Below are positions 1-6,884 of a stretch of 7,346 bases of DNA, one piece after another (positions within the stretch are counted from its first letter, which is position 1; every line of letters starts with the position of its first letter). The notes under the pieces were generated by a model. The model was not told where the DNA came from and did no database searches. It saw only the letters and a list, made by a program, of their open reading frames with translations. A program made the position numbers and the translations under genes. Origin of the DNA: an uncultured Alphaproteobacteria bacterium (GTDB lineage Bacteria; Pseudomonadota; Alphaproteobacteria; Thalassobaculales; Thalassobaculaceae); the NCBI GenBank assembly GCA_938028645.1, contig CALIMD010000317.1:1-7346 (forward strand), written 5' to 3'.

Positions 1-921
1 TGCTGTTATTTCCTCCTTGAGTATTTTTAAAACCGCAGGATATTCATCACGCATATAGATATAAGCTTTTTCTGCCTCTACGGCCCAAGCGGCTATGAGC
101 ATTCCTTCTAGAAACAAGTGGGGTGTTCTCTCTAAATAAAATCTGTCCTTAAAAGTTCCTGGTTCACCCTCATCTCCATTAACAGCAATAAAACGAGGAC
201 CTTCATTCATGCGAACAAATCCCCATTTTTTACCAGAAGGGAAACCTGCACCTCCTAGACCCCTCAAGCCAGAAGCTAAGATTTTATTTTGAATGTCTTC
301 CCAATTACCTTCTAGTCGCAAATTTAAAAGTGTTTGATAACCGCCAAGGCTAAAATATTTTTGAAACCTTTCATATTCTGGAATGCTACAGTGAAAGTGA
401 CCCTCAGATATAGCTGCTTGAACTTTATCAGTAGATGCTCTGTCGATATGGTTATGCCCAAGTTCTAAGGTAGGGGCAGCATCACATCTACCCATACAAG
501 GTGCCCTTACAACCCTCACTTCTTTTGGATCTAAACCTTTTTTCAATTCTTCGCGAAGTTTTTCAGCTCCAGCCAATTCACAAGATAGAGAGTCGCAGAC
601 TCGTATTGTTATTTGGGGCGGAGGCGTTTCATCTTCTTTAACTATATCGAAATGTGCATAAAATGATGCCACCTCATAAACTTCTGCCATAGATATTTTC
701 AATTCTTCAGCTAAGGCACAAAGATGCTGAGCAGATAAATAACCATATTTATCTTGAATAAGATGTAGAAACTCGATGAGAAGGTCTTTTTGTCTGGGTC
801 TATTCTCCAAAAGGGCTTTAACTTCATTCAGAGCTTCATCTTCAAATTGGCGACCCTTTGGAGTTCGGCGCCCCTTGCCCTTGGCAGATTTCCAAACACC
901 TTTATCCTGGTCTAATGCCAT
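1..921 (-). CDS. fdhB: NAD-dependent formate dehydrogenase beta subunit, NuoE-NuoF fusion (partial, C-terminus beyond left edge)
   Basis: This subunit would pass electrons from the molybdenum or tungsten formate-oxidising subunit through Fe-S centres and FMN to NAD+, in the cytoplasm. The first 307 residues are present. Residues about 24-150 form a NuoE-like thioredoxin-fold 2Fe-2S domain with ligands C109-x4-C114 and C142-x3-C146 (RVCDSLSC, APCMGRC). A NuoF-like domain follows, with the glycine-rich FMN loop GLRGLGGAGFPSGKKW at 218-233 and the nucleotide-site motif NGDEGEPGTFKDR at 248-260. The 4Fe-4S C-terminal part lies off the window. The single-chain fusion, and phrases such as PKGRQ, RPRQKDLLIE and YIYMRDEYP, match my memory of the M. 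extorquens FDH1 beta subunit (about 570 residues), which pairs with one large alpha subunit. A GGGGAG ribosome site at 929-934, 7 bases from the ATG, supports the start. Complex I NuoE/F are normally separate genes. A NAD-reducing hydrogenase subunit is a less likely alternative. Confidence 0.88.
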   Translation of the reverse strand, partial: MALDQDKGVWKSAKGKGRRTPKGRQFEDEALNEVKALLENRPRQKDLLIEFLHLIQDKYGYLSAQHLCALAEELKISMAEVYEVASFYAHFDIVKEDETPPPQITIRVCDSLSCELAGAEKLREELKKGLDPKEVRVVRAPCMGRCDAAPTLELGHNHIDRASTDKVQAAISEGHFHCSIPEYERFQKYFSLGGYQTLLNLRLEGNWEDIQNKILASGLRGLGGAGFPSGKKWGFVRMNEGPRFIAVNGDEGEPGTFKDRFYLERTPHLFLEGMLIAAWAVEAEKAYIYMRDEYPAVLKILKEEITA

Positions 922-1041
922 GTAAATTCTCCCCAGATCTTTGCACTAAAGTTTATAATCAAAATGAGCTTTTTAAAACATAAAAACGACCTTGAAACAG
1001 TTACATACGATAGTTTAGTCTTGGCTGCTTAAATTGATCGC

Positions 1042-2541
1042 TTAATCATTAAGGTTTTTGATTGGTAATTCACCATCCCAGAATTCAATGGATAGGTTGG
1101 TCTCATACAAAGCTTTGGCTTTTTCTGTAATAACATTATCGCCCGATCTGATTACTGCGTATCCTCTATTTAGTGTCTCACGATATCCAAGGGTTTCCCT
1201 TAATCGATCAATAGCCTGAAGTTTTGTTTCTAAGTTTGTTAAACTCATTTCATACGCTTTTCTGATCCTAAGAGATAAATCTTTTAGATTTTTTTGCTCA
1301 TGGAGTATCTCTCTTTTTAAGGACAAGCTCTCAATTCTCGAAAACAAAGAACCTAAAGTTTGTTTCCTAAGATCAATATAATAGCCAAGCAGAGTTTTCA
1401 GTTGCTTTGCCTGTAGTTCAAATTTACTTTGCGAGTTCTCCAAACGCATAATCAAAGATGTGGGCTTTATACCGGTACTGAGTTCAAACAACCTGCTCTT
1501 TTTTAGTTTAACACTGGAAGTTAAAGAAATTGGCAAACGAGTACTTATGGAGTCCAATCGCTGAGTGGGGCCTTCTAAAAGCCCAAATACTCTGGGCAAT
1601 GAGCGGGAAATATCCAATAATCTCTGGGACCGGTTTAAGAGAACCTGGCTAAGAGCTCTACTTAATCGGGCTTCGTTAGCATCTATTAATGCCAACAATT
1701 CATGCCTCACGGGCACTGCCATTTCTGCTGCAGCTGAGGGCGTGGGGGCCCTTACATCAGCGACATAATCAAGAAGTGTAGTGTCTGTTTCATGACCTAT
1801 TGCTGAAATCAATGGTATTGTTGATTTAAATGCCGATCTAACCACCAGCTCTTCATTGAAGCCCCAAAGATCCTCTATAGACCCACCTCCTCGGGCTACA
1901 ATTATTAAATCCGGCGCAATAAGAGGATTTTGAACAGTTAAAGAGTTAAATCCATCTATAGCTCGAGAGACCTCTCTTGCACAATTGTCTCCCTGAACTG
2001 CAACCGGCCATAAAGTCACTTTTCTAGGGAAGCGATCGGAAAGACGATGTAAAATATCTTTGATGACAGCTCCGGATGGAGAGGTAATAACGCCTATAAT
2101 TTCAGGAAGAAAGGGAAGAGGCTTTTTATGCTCTTGGTTGAAAATTCCTTCAGCTTGAAACTGTTTTTTTCTTTTTTCTAACATAGCCATTAAGGCACCA
2201 ACACCCGCAGGCCTTAAATCATCTATAATTATTTGATACTTGGATTGCCCCCCAAATGTAGTAACCCGCCCTCTTGCTATTACTTCCATGCCCTCTTCAG
2301 GTTTTGTCATTAATTTATCAGCAACACCCTTCCAAATGACACCAGCAATTACTGATTTTTCATCTTTTAAATCTAAATAGACATGACCGGACCTGGGTAA
2401 ACTTACACGACCAATTTCACCTCTTATTCGAACGTACGAAAACTCTTCCTCAATTAGTCTTTTAATTGCATTAGAAATCTCACTTACAGAAAACTCAGGT
2501 TCATTAATCCCTTGTATTTGATTTTCGAAAAGATCAGACAT
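1042..2541 (-). CDS. xseA: Exodeoxyribonuclease VII large subunit
   Basis: This is the catalytic large subunit of exonuclease VII, which with several XseB small subunits degrades single-stranded DNA to oligonucleotides in the cytoplasm. At 499 residues it is slightly longer than the usual 400-460. An N-terminal OB-fold (about 15-112) precedes the catalytic domain, which carries GVITSPSGAVIKDI (150-163), ARGGGSIEDLW (216-226) and GHETDTTLLDYVADVRAPTP (249-268). A long charged helical stretch (about 280-440) follows, expected to be the coiled-coil that binds XseB. The C-terminus has the family-type LNRGYAVIRSGD segment. An AAGGAG site at 2548-2553, 6 bases from the ATG, fixes the start. It is divergent from purD, an arrangement I recall as common in alphaproteobacteria. 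xseB is not in the window. I see no defects. Confidence 0.97.
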   Translation of the reverse strand: MSDLFENQIQGINEPEFSVSEISNAIKRLIEEEFSYVRIRGEIGRVSLPRSGHVYLDLKDEKSVIAGVIWKGVADKLMTKPEEGMEVIARGRVTTFGGQSKYQIIIDDLRPAGVGALMAMLEKRKKQFQAEGIFNQEHKKPLPFLPEIIGVITSPSGAVIKDILHRLSDRFPRKVTLWPVAVQGDNCAREVSRAIDGFNSLTVQNPLIAPDLIIVARGGGSIEDLWGFNEELVVRSAFKSTIPLISAIGHETDTTLLDYVADVRAPTPSAAAEMAVPVRHELLALIDANEARLSRALSQVLLNRSQRLLDISRSLPRVFGLLEGPTQRLDSISTRLPISLTSSVKLKKSRLFELSTGIKPTSLIMRLENSQSKFELQAKQLKTLLGYYIDLRKQTLGSLFSRIESLSLKREILHEQKNLKDLSLRIRKAYEMSLTNLETKLQAIDRLRETLGYRETLNRGYAVIRSGDNVITEKAKALYETNLSIEFWDGELPIKNLND

Positions 2542-2660
2542 GAAAAACTCCTTACAAAAACCTAAACTTTGATGAGCACGAGAGCAATTAGTTTTGGGAT
2601 ACCTTGCTCAATCATATCTTGTTGATTATTAAAAATCAGAGAGCTTAAGGTGATTCAAGT
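2542..2660. promoter_or_regulatory. Divergent xseA/purD intergenic promoter region
   Basis: This 119-base gap separates two divergently transcribed genes, so it should hold both promoters. On the plus strand, TTGCTC (2604-2609), a 17-base spacer and TATTAA (2627-2632) form a plausible sigma-70-like promoter for purD. On the minus strand, an identical TTGCTC (2587 down to 2582) followed after 17 bases by TAGGTT is a much weaker xseA candidate. The two TTGCTC boxes form a 6-bp inverted repeat with a 16-base spacer. The purD ribosome site AAGGTG is at 2647-2652, 8 bases from the ATG. Box matches are partial, so only the regional assignment is solid. Confidence 0.5.
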
Positions 2661-3923
2661 ATGAATATATTGATATTAGGGAGTGGAGGTCGTGAACATT
2701 CTCTAGCTTGGGCTATTAAGCAAAACCCTAAGTGTGACAACATGTATGTGGCCCCCGGAAACGCAGGTATTGCTGAAATTGCACGCTGCATAAGCATCGA
2801 TATTCTTAACCCCGAAAAGGTGCTCCAAACAGTAAAAAAATATAGTATAGATTTTGTTATAATTGGACCTGAAGCCCCATTGGCTGCGGGTGTCGGTGAT
2901 TATCTAAGAAAAGAGCGCATTTTAACTTTTGGGCCCTCTAAAGCGTCGGCCCAACTAGAAACAAGTAAAAAATTTACGAAAGAAATCTGTGATGCCTGTG
3001 GAGCGCCTACCGCAAATTATGCAGCATTCGATTCACTTGAATCAGCCACAGCTTACATAAAGACCCAGGGAGCGCCTTTAGTCGTAAAAGCGGACGGACT
3101 GGCAGCAGGCAAAGGTGTAATCTTAGCTACAGATATTGAGATGGCATTGTCTGCAGTGGACGAAATTTTTGATGGCTCTTTTGGCGATGCCGGCGCCAGC
3201 GTTGTGATCGAAGAATTTATGGAAGGTGAGGAAGCGTCGTTATTCGTTTTAGTTGATGGCGAAACAGTTCTGCCTATTGGTACTGCGCAAGATCATAAGA
3301 GGGTAGGCGAAGGAGACACTGGACTAAATACTGGAGGCATGGGGGCCTATTCGCCAGCGCCAATTCTTAGCGAGGCAGTATTAAATAAGACTATGGAGAG
3401 GATAATACGTCCAACAGTACGCGAAATGGTAAATAGAGGCATGCCTTTCACAGGTGTCCTTTACGCTGGCCTCATGATCAAAGACTCCAATCCCCGCCTC
3501 GTTGAGTATAATGTAAGATTTGGTGATCCCGAATGTCAGGTCTTAATGATGCGGTTGGGAGGTCAAATTTTGGATGCTCTACTTTCTACAGCGAAAGGTG
3601 AGTTGAGTGATGTCAAACTTAATTGGGCCGACGATCATGCCATCACAGTTGTTATGGCGAGTGGCGGGTATCCTGGTTCTTACACAAACGGCTCGCAAAT
3701 CAACGGCTTAGCTGATCTTCCTTCTAACAGCAACTTTATGTGTTTCCATGCTGGCACGGCGAAGGAAAATGGAAACATAATCTCGAACGGAGGACGTGTT
3801 TTAAACATAACCGCAAGATCAGAAACTTTAGTCGAAGCCCAAAAGAATGCATACGAAATAATAGAAATCATAGATTGGCCAGAAGGTTTTTACAGAAAGG
3901 ACATAGGTTGGAGAGCACTATGA
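2661..3923 (+). CDS. purD: Phosphoribosylamine-glycine ligase (GAR synthetase)
   Basis: This enzyme joins 5-phosphoribosylamine to glycine using ATP, giving glycinamide ribonucleotide, the second step of de novo purine synthesis (cytoplasm). At 420 residues it has the usual family length and looks complete. The N-terminal domain opens with MNILILGSGGREHSLAW, the family signature. The ATP-grasp domain shows PLVVKADGLAAGKGV (139-153), the substrate loop HKRVGEGDTGLNTGGMGAYSP (inside 212-232) and the metal-binding stretch EYNVRFGDPECQ (282-293), where E282 and N284 are the expected Mg ligands. The C-terminal domain has VVMASGGYPG (330-339) and GGRVLNI (377-383). The start is supported by AAGGTG 8 bases upstream. 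Its TGA stop overlaps the ATG of the following MOSC gene, so the two are probably co-transcribed and translationally coupled. Confidence 0.98.
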   Translation: MNILILGSGGREHSLAWAIKQNPKCDNMYVAPGNAGIAEIARCISIDILNPEKVLQTVKKYSIDFVIIGPEAPLAAGVGDYLRKERILTFGPSKASAQLETSKKFTKEICDACGAPTANYAAFDSLESATAYIKTQGAPLVVKADGLAAGKGVILATDIEMALSAVDEIFDGSFGDAGASVVIEEFMEGEEASLFVLVDGETVLPIGTAQDHKRVGEGDTGLNTGGMGAYSPAPILSEAVLNKTMERIIRPTVREMVNRGMPFTGVLYAGLMIKDSNPRLVEYNVRFGDPECQVLMMRLGGQILDALLSTAKGELSDVKLNWADDHAITVVMASGGYPGSYTNGSQINGLADLPSNSNFMCFHAGTAKENGNIISNGGRVLNITARSETLVEAQKNAYEIIEIIDWPEGFYRKDIGWRAL

Positions 3924-4468
3924 CTTTTAGATCAAAATTCGAATTATCAGAGGCAATACCGCATATAAAAGACGCCCCAAAAAATGAGTCCATAATTGAA
4001 AATTTATGCTTAAGGCCGGAAAGAAACCAAAGAAGCTTTCCTGATTTAATTGAATTAACACCAGAGGAAGGAATTAAGGGAGATCGATGGCTTAAAAGCC
4101 CCTGGTTGACGCTTAAAAATGGAAAGCCCGATCCTGGTATCCAAGTATCTATTTTATCGAAAAGAGTTTGGGATGCAGTAAAATTTGGGCCTGAAGCAAT
4201 CCACCCCGGTGATACTTTCATGTCTGATTTTGATACCTCTGAAGAGAATTGTCCTACTGGCACTATTCTCGAGGCTGGAACAGCTAAACTTAAAGTATCA
4301 GGAATATTTAACGAGGGGTGCGTTAAATGGAAGGTGCGCTACGGTGCAGATGCGAAAAACTGGATAACTTTAGAGGAAAATAAACCGCTCCGATTGAGAG
4401 GTTTATTGTGTGCTGTTATATCAGCAGGTCTAATCCGAAACGGAGACTTACTAAAAAAAATCAGTTAA
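3920..4468 (+). CDS. Short MOSC-domain protein (putative sulfur-carrier or molybdenum-cofactor-related)
   Basis: This is a 182-residue protein that I assign to the MOSC superfamily (the C-terminal domain of molybdenum-cofactor sulfurase) from motif pattern. Visible family elements are GIKGDRW (51-57), the strand IQVSIL (74-79), HPGDTFMSDFDTSEENCPTG (95-114, the equivalent of GD..N.DLSEENLP.G) and FNEGCVKW (130-137). In this last motif C134 occupies the conserved cysteine position thought to carry sulfur in MOSC proteins. LRLRG (157-161) and a final NGD (174-176) follow. Stand-alone MOSC proteins include the YiiM/YuaD group, some of which detoxify N-hydroxylated compounds with a molybdenum cofactor; the substrate here is unknown. 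GGAGAG at 3910-3915, 4 bases from the ATG, lies inside the purD end, and the ATG overlaps the purD stop. An in-frame ATG at 3740 lies within purD and has no such support. Its stop is 4 bases from the convergent ferredoxin stop. Confidence 0.82.
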   Translation: MTFRSKFELSEAIPHIKDAPKNESIIENLCLRPERNQRSFPDLIELTPEEGIKGDRWLKSPWLTLKNGKPDPGIQVSILSKRVWDAVKFGPEAIHPGDTFMSDFDTSEENCPTGTILEAGTAKLKVSGIFNEGCVKWKVRYGADAKNWITLEENKPLRLRGLLCAVISAGLIRNGDLLKKIS

Positions 4469-4472
4469 TTTT

Positions 4473-4796
4473 TTAAATTTGTTGTTCCGGCATTTGAACA
4501 ATTAAGCCATCTAAATCATCAGTGACTTGTAACTGACACGTCAATCGAGATCTTTTAGGATCAGGTTCATAGGCGAAGTCGAGCATATCCTGCTCCATAT
4601 CTTCACTTTCTGGTAATTTTTCGACCCAATCCGGGTGAACATAAACATGGCAAGTTGAGCATGCGCATGCTCCACCACAATCCGCATCTATTCCTGGGAT
4701 ATTATTATCTCGAGCACCTTCCATTACTGTCAAACCGTTGGACACCTCAACAACATGCTGTGTTCCATTATGTTCAATATAGGTAATTTTTGCCAT
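4473..4796 (-). CDS. 2Fe-2S ferredoxin, adrenodoxin family
   Basis: This is a small soluble electron carrier of the vertebrate-adrenodoxin/Rhodobacter ferredoxin VI type. Counting from the chosen start, it has 107 residues. The cluster ligands are C40, C46, C49 and C87 (C-x5-C-x2-C-x37-C) in the segment DADCGGACACSTCHVYV and in RLTCQL. The extra C44 is usual for this subgroup. The N-terminus AKITYIEHNG and the C-terminal RLTCQLQVTDDLDGL are also typical. Family members feed cytochromes P450, Fe-S assembly or other oxidoreductases; the partner here is not shown, and no reductase gene lies next to it. I prefer the ATG at 4796 because AAGGGA (4805-4810) sits 8 bases upstream of it. The ATG at 4805, three codons earlier, would overlap that site. 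Confidence 0.93.
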   Translation of the reverse strand: MAKITYIEHNGTQHVVEVSNGLTVMEGARDNNIPGIDADCGGACACSTCHVYVHPDWVEKLPESEDMEQDMLDFAYEPDPKRSRLTCQLQVTDDLDGLIVQMPEQQI

Positions 4797-4804
4797 TCTG
4801 CTCA

Positions 4805-4810
4805 TCCCTT
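4805..4810 (-). promoter_or_regulatory. Ribosome binding site that decides the ferredoxin start
   Basis: AAGGGA on the minus strand lies 8 bases before the ATG at 4796. It abuts and partly overlaps the alternative ATG at 4805, which therefore lacks usable spacing. The shorter form, which begins MAKITYIEHNG, also matches the usual start of ferredoxin VI-like proteins. Confidence 0.6.
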
Positions 4811-4910
4811 ATTATTCGTCCATCTCTTCTAATCAGCTTAATTTAATTCGGCCATACCTTTTTAAGAATTATTAAAAAAATCTTGTTAAATTATTTAATT
4901 TGTTCTACTT
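4811..4910. promoter_or_regulatory. Divergent ferredoxin / OB-fold gene intergenic region
   Basis: This is a very AT-rich stretch of about 100 bases between two divergent starts, so it should hold the ferredoxin promoter and any promoter of the OB-fold gene. A TTGTTA hexamer at 4883-4888 is a possible -35 box for the plus strand, but no good -10 lies at the right distance. I cannot single out a box with confidence because the composition produces many partial matches. No clear inverted repeat or RNA element is seen. Confidence 0.35.
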
Positions 4911-5297
4911 ATGTTCCCTCATGGACTTCAACTAAGTAATTATAAAATGGAAAATACTCTCTTAACCTGGCCAAAGCCCCCAAGTGCTTGTCCCGCATCA
5001 CTTCTAAATCGTCCTGCACCCGGCACCATTGTATGCGTTGCGGGATTAGTAATACTTAGACAACGCCCCGGAACAGCAAAAGGCGTTATTTTTCTTACAC
5101 TAGAAGATGAAACTGGAACCATAAACATAGTAATTTGGCGAACTTTATATGAAAAATTTCGTCGTGCTGTAATTTCTGGACGTCTTTTGAAAATAAAAGG
5201 ACGAGTTCAGAGTGAAAATTCAGTCATACATATAATAGCTGAATATATTGAAGATATTTCTTATATGCTGGATGATTTGCCGAAGATAAACATATAG
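4911..5297 (+). CDS. Stand-alone OB-fold protein resembling the C-terminal domain of error-prone DNA polymerase DnaE2
   Basis: This is a 128-residue ORF. Residues about 38-120 match, from memory, the nucleic-acid-binding OB-fold that ends DnaE2/ImuC: VAGLVILRQRPGTAKGVIF (43-61), LTLEDETGTINIVIW (62-76), the FRRAVISGRLLKIKGRVQ block (83-100) and VIHIIAEYIEDIS (105-117). Full DnaE2 is about 1,000 residues or more and contains PHP, polymerase and thumb domains. None of these is encoded here: an in-frame stop lies at 4896 and the bases upstream are AT-rich non-coding. The first 35 residues are not recognisable. No convincing ribosome site precedes the ATG at 4911 or the alternative at 4947. It may be a retained single-stranded DNA-binding module, or a remnant of a lost dnaE2 that still happens to be open; the well-kept motif favours retention. 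A terminator follows directly. Confidence 0.75.
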   Translation: MFPHGLQLSNYKMENTLLTWPKPPSACPASLLNRPAPGTIVCVAGLVILRQRPGTAKGVIFLTLEDETGTINIVIWRTLYEKFRRAVISGRLLKIKGRVQSENSVIHIIAEYIEDISYMLDDLPKINI

Positions 5298-5309
5298 TTC
5301 GTACTGAGA

Positions 5310-5336
5310 AAAACTGGGAGCTTTGCTCCCAGTTTT
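5310..5336. terminator. Bidirectional rho-independent terminator
   Basis: This is a perfect 12-bp inverted repeat, AAAACTGGGAGC and GCTCCCAGTTTT, around a TTT loop. The stem is GC-rich toward the loop and flanked by A-runs on the left and T-runs on the right, so the transcript ends in a U tract in either direction. It lies 13 bases after the OB-fold gene stop (plus strand) and 10 bases after the degP-type gene stop (minus strand), and so serves both convergent genes. Confidence 0.92.
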
Positions 5337-5345
5337 ATTAATCTG

Positions 5346-6827
5346 TTAATTAAATTTTAGCACTATGAACCTAGGTTGACCCTCTCTTCGAACTAATAGC
5401 AGAACAGATTGACGTCCTTCGCTTTTGGCACTTGATACAAGTTCTGCAACCTCTTTAACCGTATTTACAGGTTTCTGGGCGACATCTGTGATTATGTCAC
5501 CTTTGCGTAACCCGTTTTCATAAGCAGAAGATGCTTCATCTATAGATACAATAATTAAACCAGAAATAGCTGGATCTACACTGTATTCTTCTCGAAGAGT
5601 ATCGGTTATCTCAGATAATCCAACTCCATCAATTGCGTCCTCATTTGGCTTAGCAGGCTCTGGAGTTGCAACTTTCGCGTTGAGTTCCTTATTAGTTGGG
5701 CGCTGTCCAAGTTTTACGCTTACTTTAATGCGCTCACCTTGTCGGAGCACTATAACGTCTACAGTTCTACCTACAGTCGTGTCACCAACAATGCGAACCA
5801 ATTCCCCAGAGTCTCCAACTTCTTTTTCATCAAACATGACGATCACGTCTGAGGCTAGCAAACCAGCATCTTTAGATGGCCCATCATAAACCTCCAAAAC
5901 AATTGAGCCTCTAGGTTCTGCCATCCCTAAGGCATCCGCCATATCCTGATTAAGATCACCTATACTAACGCCTAGCCATCCGCGACGCACCTCACCAAAT
6001 TCTTTTAATTGTTTAACGACAGGCTCAACCACATTCGATGCCATTGAAAATCCAATGCCGATTGATCCACCGTTTGGCGACAATATAGCTGTATTTACAC
6101 CAACAACTTGTCCCTCCATATTGAACAAAGGACCTCCTGAATTACCTCTGTTTATCGCTGCATCAGTCTGTATATAGTCATCGTAATTACCCGCTAATTC
6201 GCGATTACGCGCCGATATAATTCCTACTGACACAGAAAAACCTTGGCCAAGAGGATTTCCCATTGCCATAACCCAATCGCCAACTCGAGATATGTCACTA
6301 TCACCAAAATTTACAAACTCTAAGTTTGTTTCTGAATCAACTTTCAATAGTGCGATATCGATGTTTTCATCACTACCAATAACAACTGCATCTCGAAACG
6401 ATCCATCATTAAATTCGATCGTTATTTGATCAGCACCATTGATGACATGGTGATTTGTCACGATAAAACCGTCACTGCTTATAACAAAACCAGACCCTAA
6501 AGCATTAGCATTGCGAGGCCTTTGCCGAGGACTATTAGGGTTTTGAAAATCGCGAAATAACTCTTCAAATGGACTACCTTCTGGCACTACACCTCGAGGA
6601 ACAACTGGAGCCTCAACCTTTGTGGTTGTCGTTATGTTGACGACTGCAGCACCAACATTTTCGACCAAATCAGCAAAACTCTCCGGTACCGAACGGGCGC
6701 TTAATACCTTGGTTTGCAGAAGAAAAATCATCATCAAAAAGATTAAATTTAAAATTAATCTCCGTGTTTTGACAATATACTCCACAGGTGAAACTTGTGT
6801 AGATTTAGCAATAGAAGCTTGACGCAC
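5346..6827 (-). CDS. degP: Do-family periplasmic serine endopeptidase (DegP/DegQ/HtrA type)
   Basis: This is an ATP-independent periplasmic protease and chaperone that degrades misfolded envelope proteins. At 493 residues it has the usual length for a two-PDZ HtrA. A basic N-terminus and hydrophobic segment (about 24-38), ending in a probable signal peptidase site after VLSA (residue 44), indicate export. The protease domain has H127 in VTNHHVI, D157 in NIDIALLK and S230 in GNSGGPLF, so the catalytic triad is intact. PDZ1 spans about 284-375 (starting GWLGV) and PDZ2 about 402-490. They are joined by a linker rich in Pro, Ala and Glu (381-398). DegP and DegQ cannot be told apart from sequence alone. 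The start is GTG at 6827, supported by GGGGA 7 bases upstream; later ATGs fall inside the signal segment. It follows hflC and the DUF2065 gene, with its own 107-base leader. Confidence 0.95.
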   Translation of the reverse strand: MRQASIAKSTQVSPVEYIVKTRRLILNLIFLMMIFLLQTKVLSARSVPESFADLVENVGAAVVNITTTTKVEAPVVPRGVVPEGSPFEELFRDFQNPNSPRQRPRNANALGSGFVISSDGFIVTNHHVINGADQITIEFNDGSFRDAVVIGSDENIDIALLKVDSETNLEFVNFGDSDISRVGDWVMAMGNPLGQGFSVSVGIISARNRELAGNYDDYIQTDAAINRGNSGGPLFNMEGQVVGVNTAILSPNGGSIGIGFSMASNVVEPVVKQLKEFGEVRRGWLGVSIGDLNQDMADALGMAEPRGSIVLEVYDGPSKDAGLLASDVIVMFDEKEVGDSGELVRIVGDTTVGRTVDVIVLRQGERIKVSVKLGQRPTNKELNAKVATPEPAKPNEDAIDGVGLSEITDTLREEYSVDPAISGLIIVSIDEASSAYENGLRKGDIITDVAQKPVNTVKEVAELVSSAKSEGRQSVLLLVRREGQPRFIVLKFN

Positions 6828-6834
6828 TTTTTAT

Positions 6835-6839
6835 TCCCC
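6835..6839 (-). promoter_or_regulatory. Ribosome binding site supporting the GTG start of degP
   Basis: GGGGA on the minus strand is separated from the GTG codon at 6827 by ATAAAAA (7 bases), which is normal spacing. The next in-frame ATG codons encode residues 32-33, inside the hydrophobic segment, so they would destroy the signal peptide. This makes the GTG the credible start. Confidence 0.65.
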
Positions 6840-6867
6840 AAATTAGTTTTAAGTTGAGCTCGTATGA

Positions 6868-6884
6868 TGTTATTTAGGATAACA
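6868..6884. repeat. Small inverted repeat in the degP leader, possible operator
   Basis: TGTTAT and ATAACA form 6-bp arms around a TTAGG spacer. The element lies 41-57 bases upstream of the degP GTG and abuts the larger palindrome on its right, sharing base 6884. Its size suits a protein binding site or core-promoter overlap, but a repeat this short in AT-rich DNA could arise by chance. Confidence 0.35.

Noticed and set aside
974..990. TTTTTA / TAAAAA inverted repeat between xseA and the formate dehydrogenase gene.
   Set aside because: The stem is purely A-T and 6 bp long, which is too weak for a terminator and expected by chance in such AT-rich sequence.
1041..1053. Palindrome CTTAATCATTAAG over the xseA stop codon.
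   Set aside because: It has a one-base centre and AT-rich arms and cannot form a useful hairpin. It arises from the codons around the stop.
1565..1768. Short plus-strand open frame inside xseA, with similar ones at 5680-5889 and 6622-6822 inside degP.
   Set aside because: All are antisense shadows of well-identified genes and have no independent motif or convincing start context.
3740..3919. Upstream in-frame extension of the MOSC ORF starting at an ATG at 3740.
   Set aside because: This part overlaps purD coding sequence in another frame and encodes a basic, unrecognisable peptide. The ATG at 3920 has a strong ribosome site and overlaps the purD stop.
3868..4263. 131-codon open frame on the minus strand opposite the MOSC gene.
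   Set aside because: It lies wholly antisense to purD and MOSC coding sequence, has no recognisable motif, and the plus-strand frames carry clear family signatures.
4482..4501. Inverted repeat TTGTTC / GAACAA at the end of the ferredoxin gene, a possible terminator.
   Set aside because: The arms are only 6 bp with an 8-base loop, they lie inside the coding region, and no T-run follows immediately in either direction.
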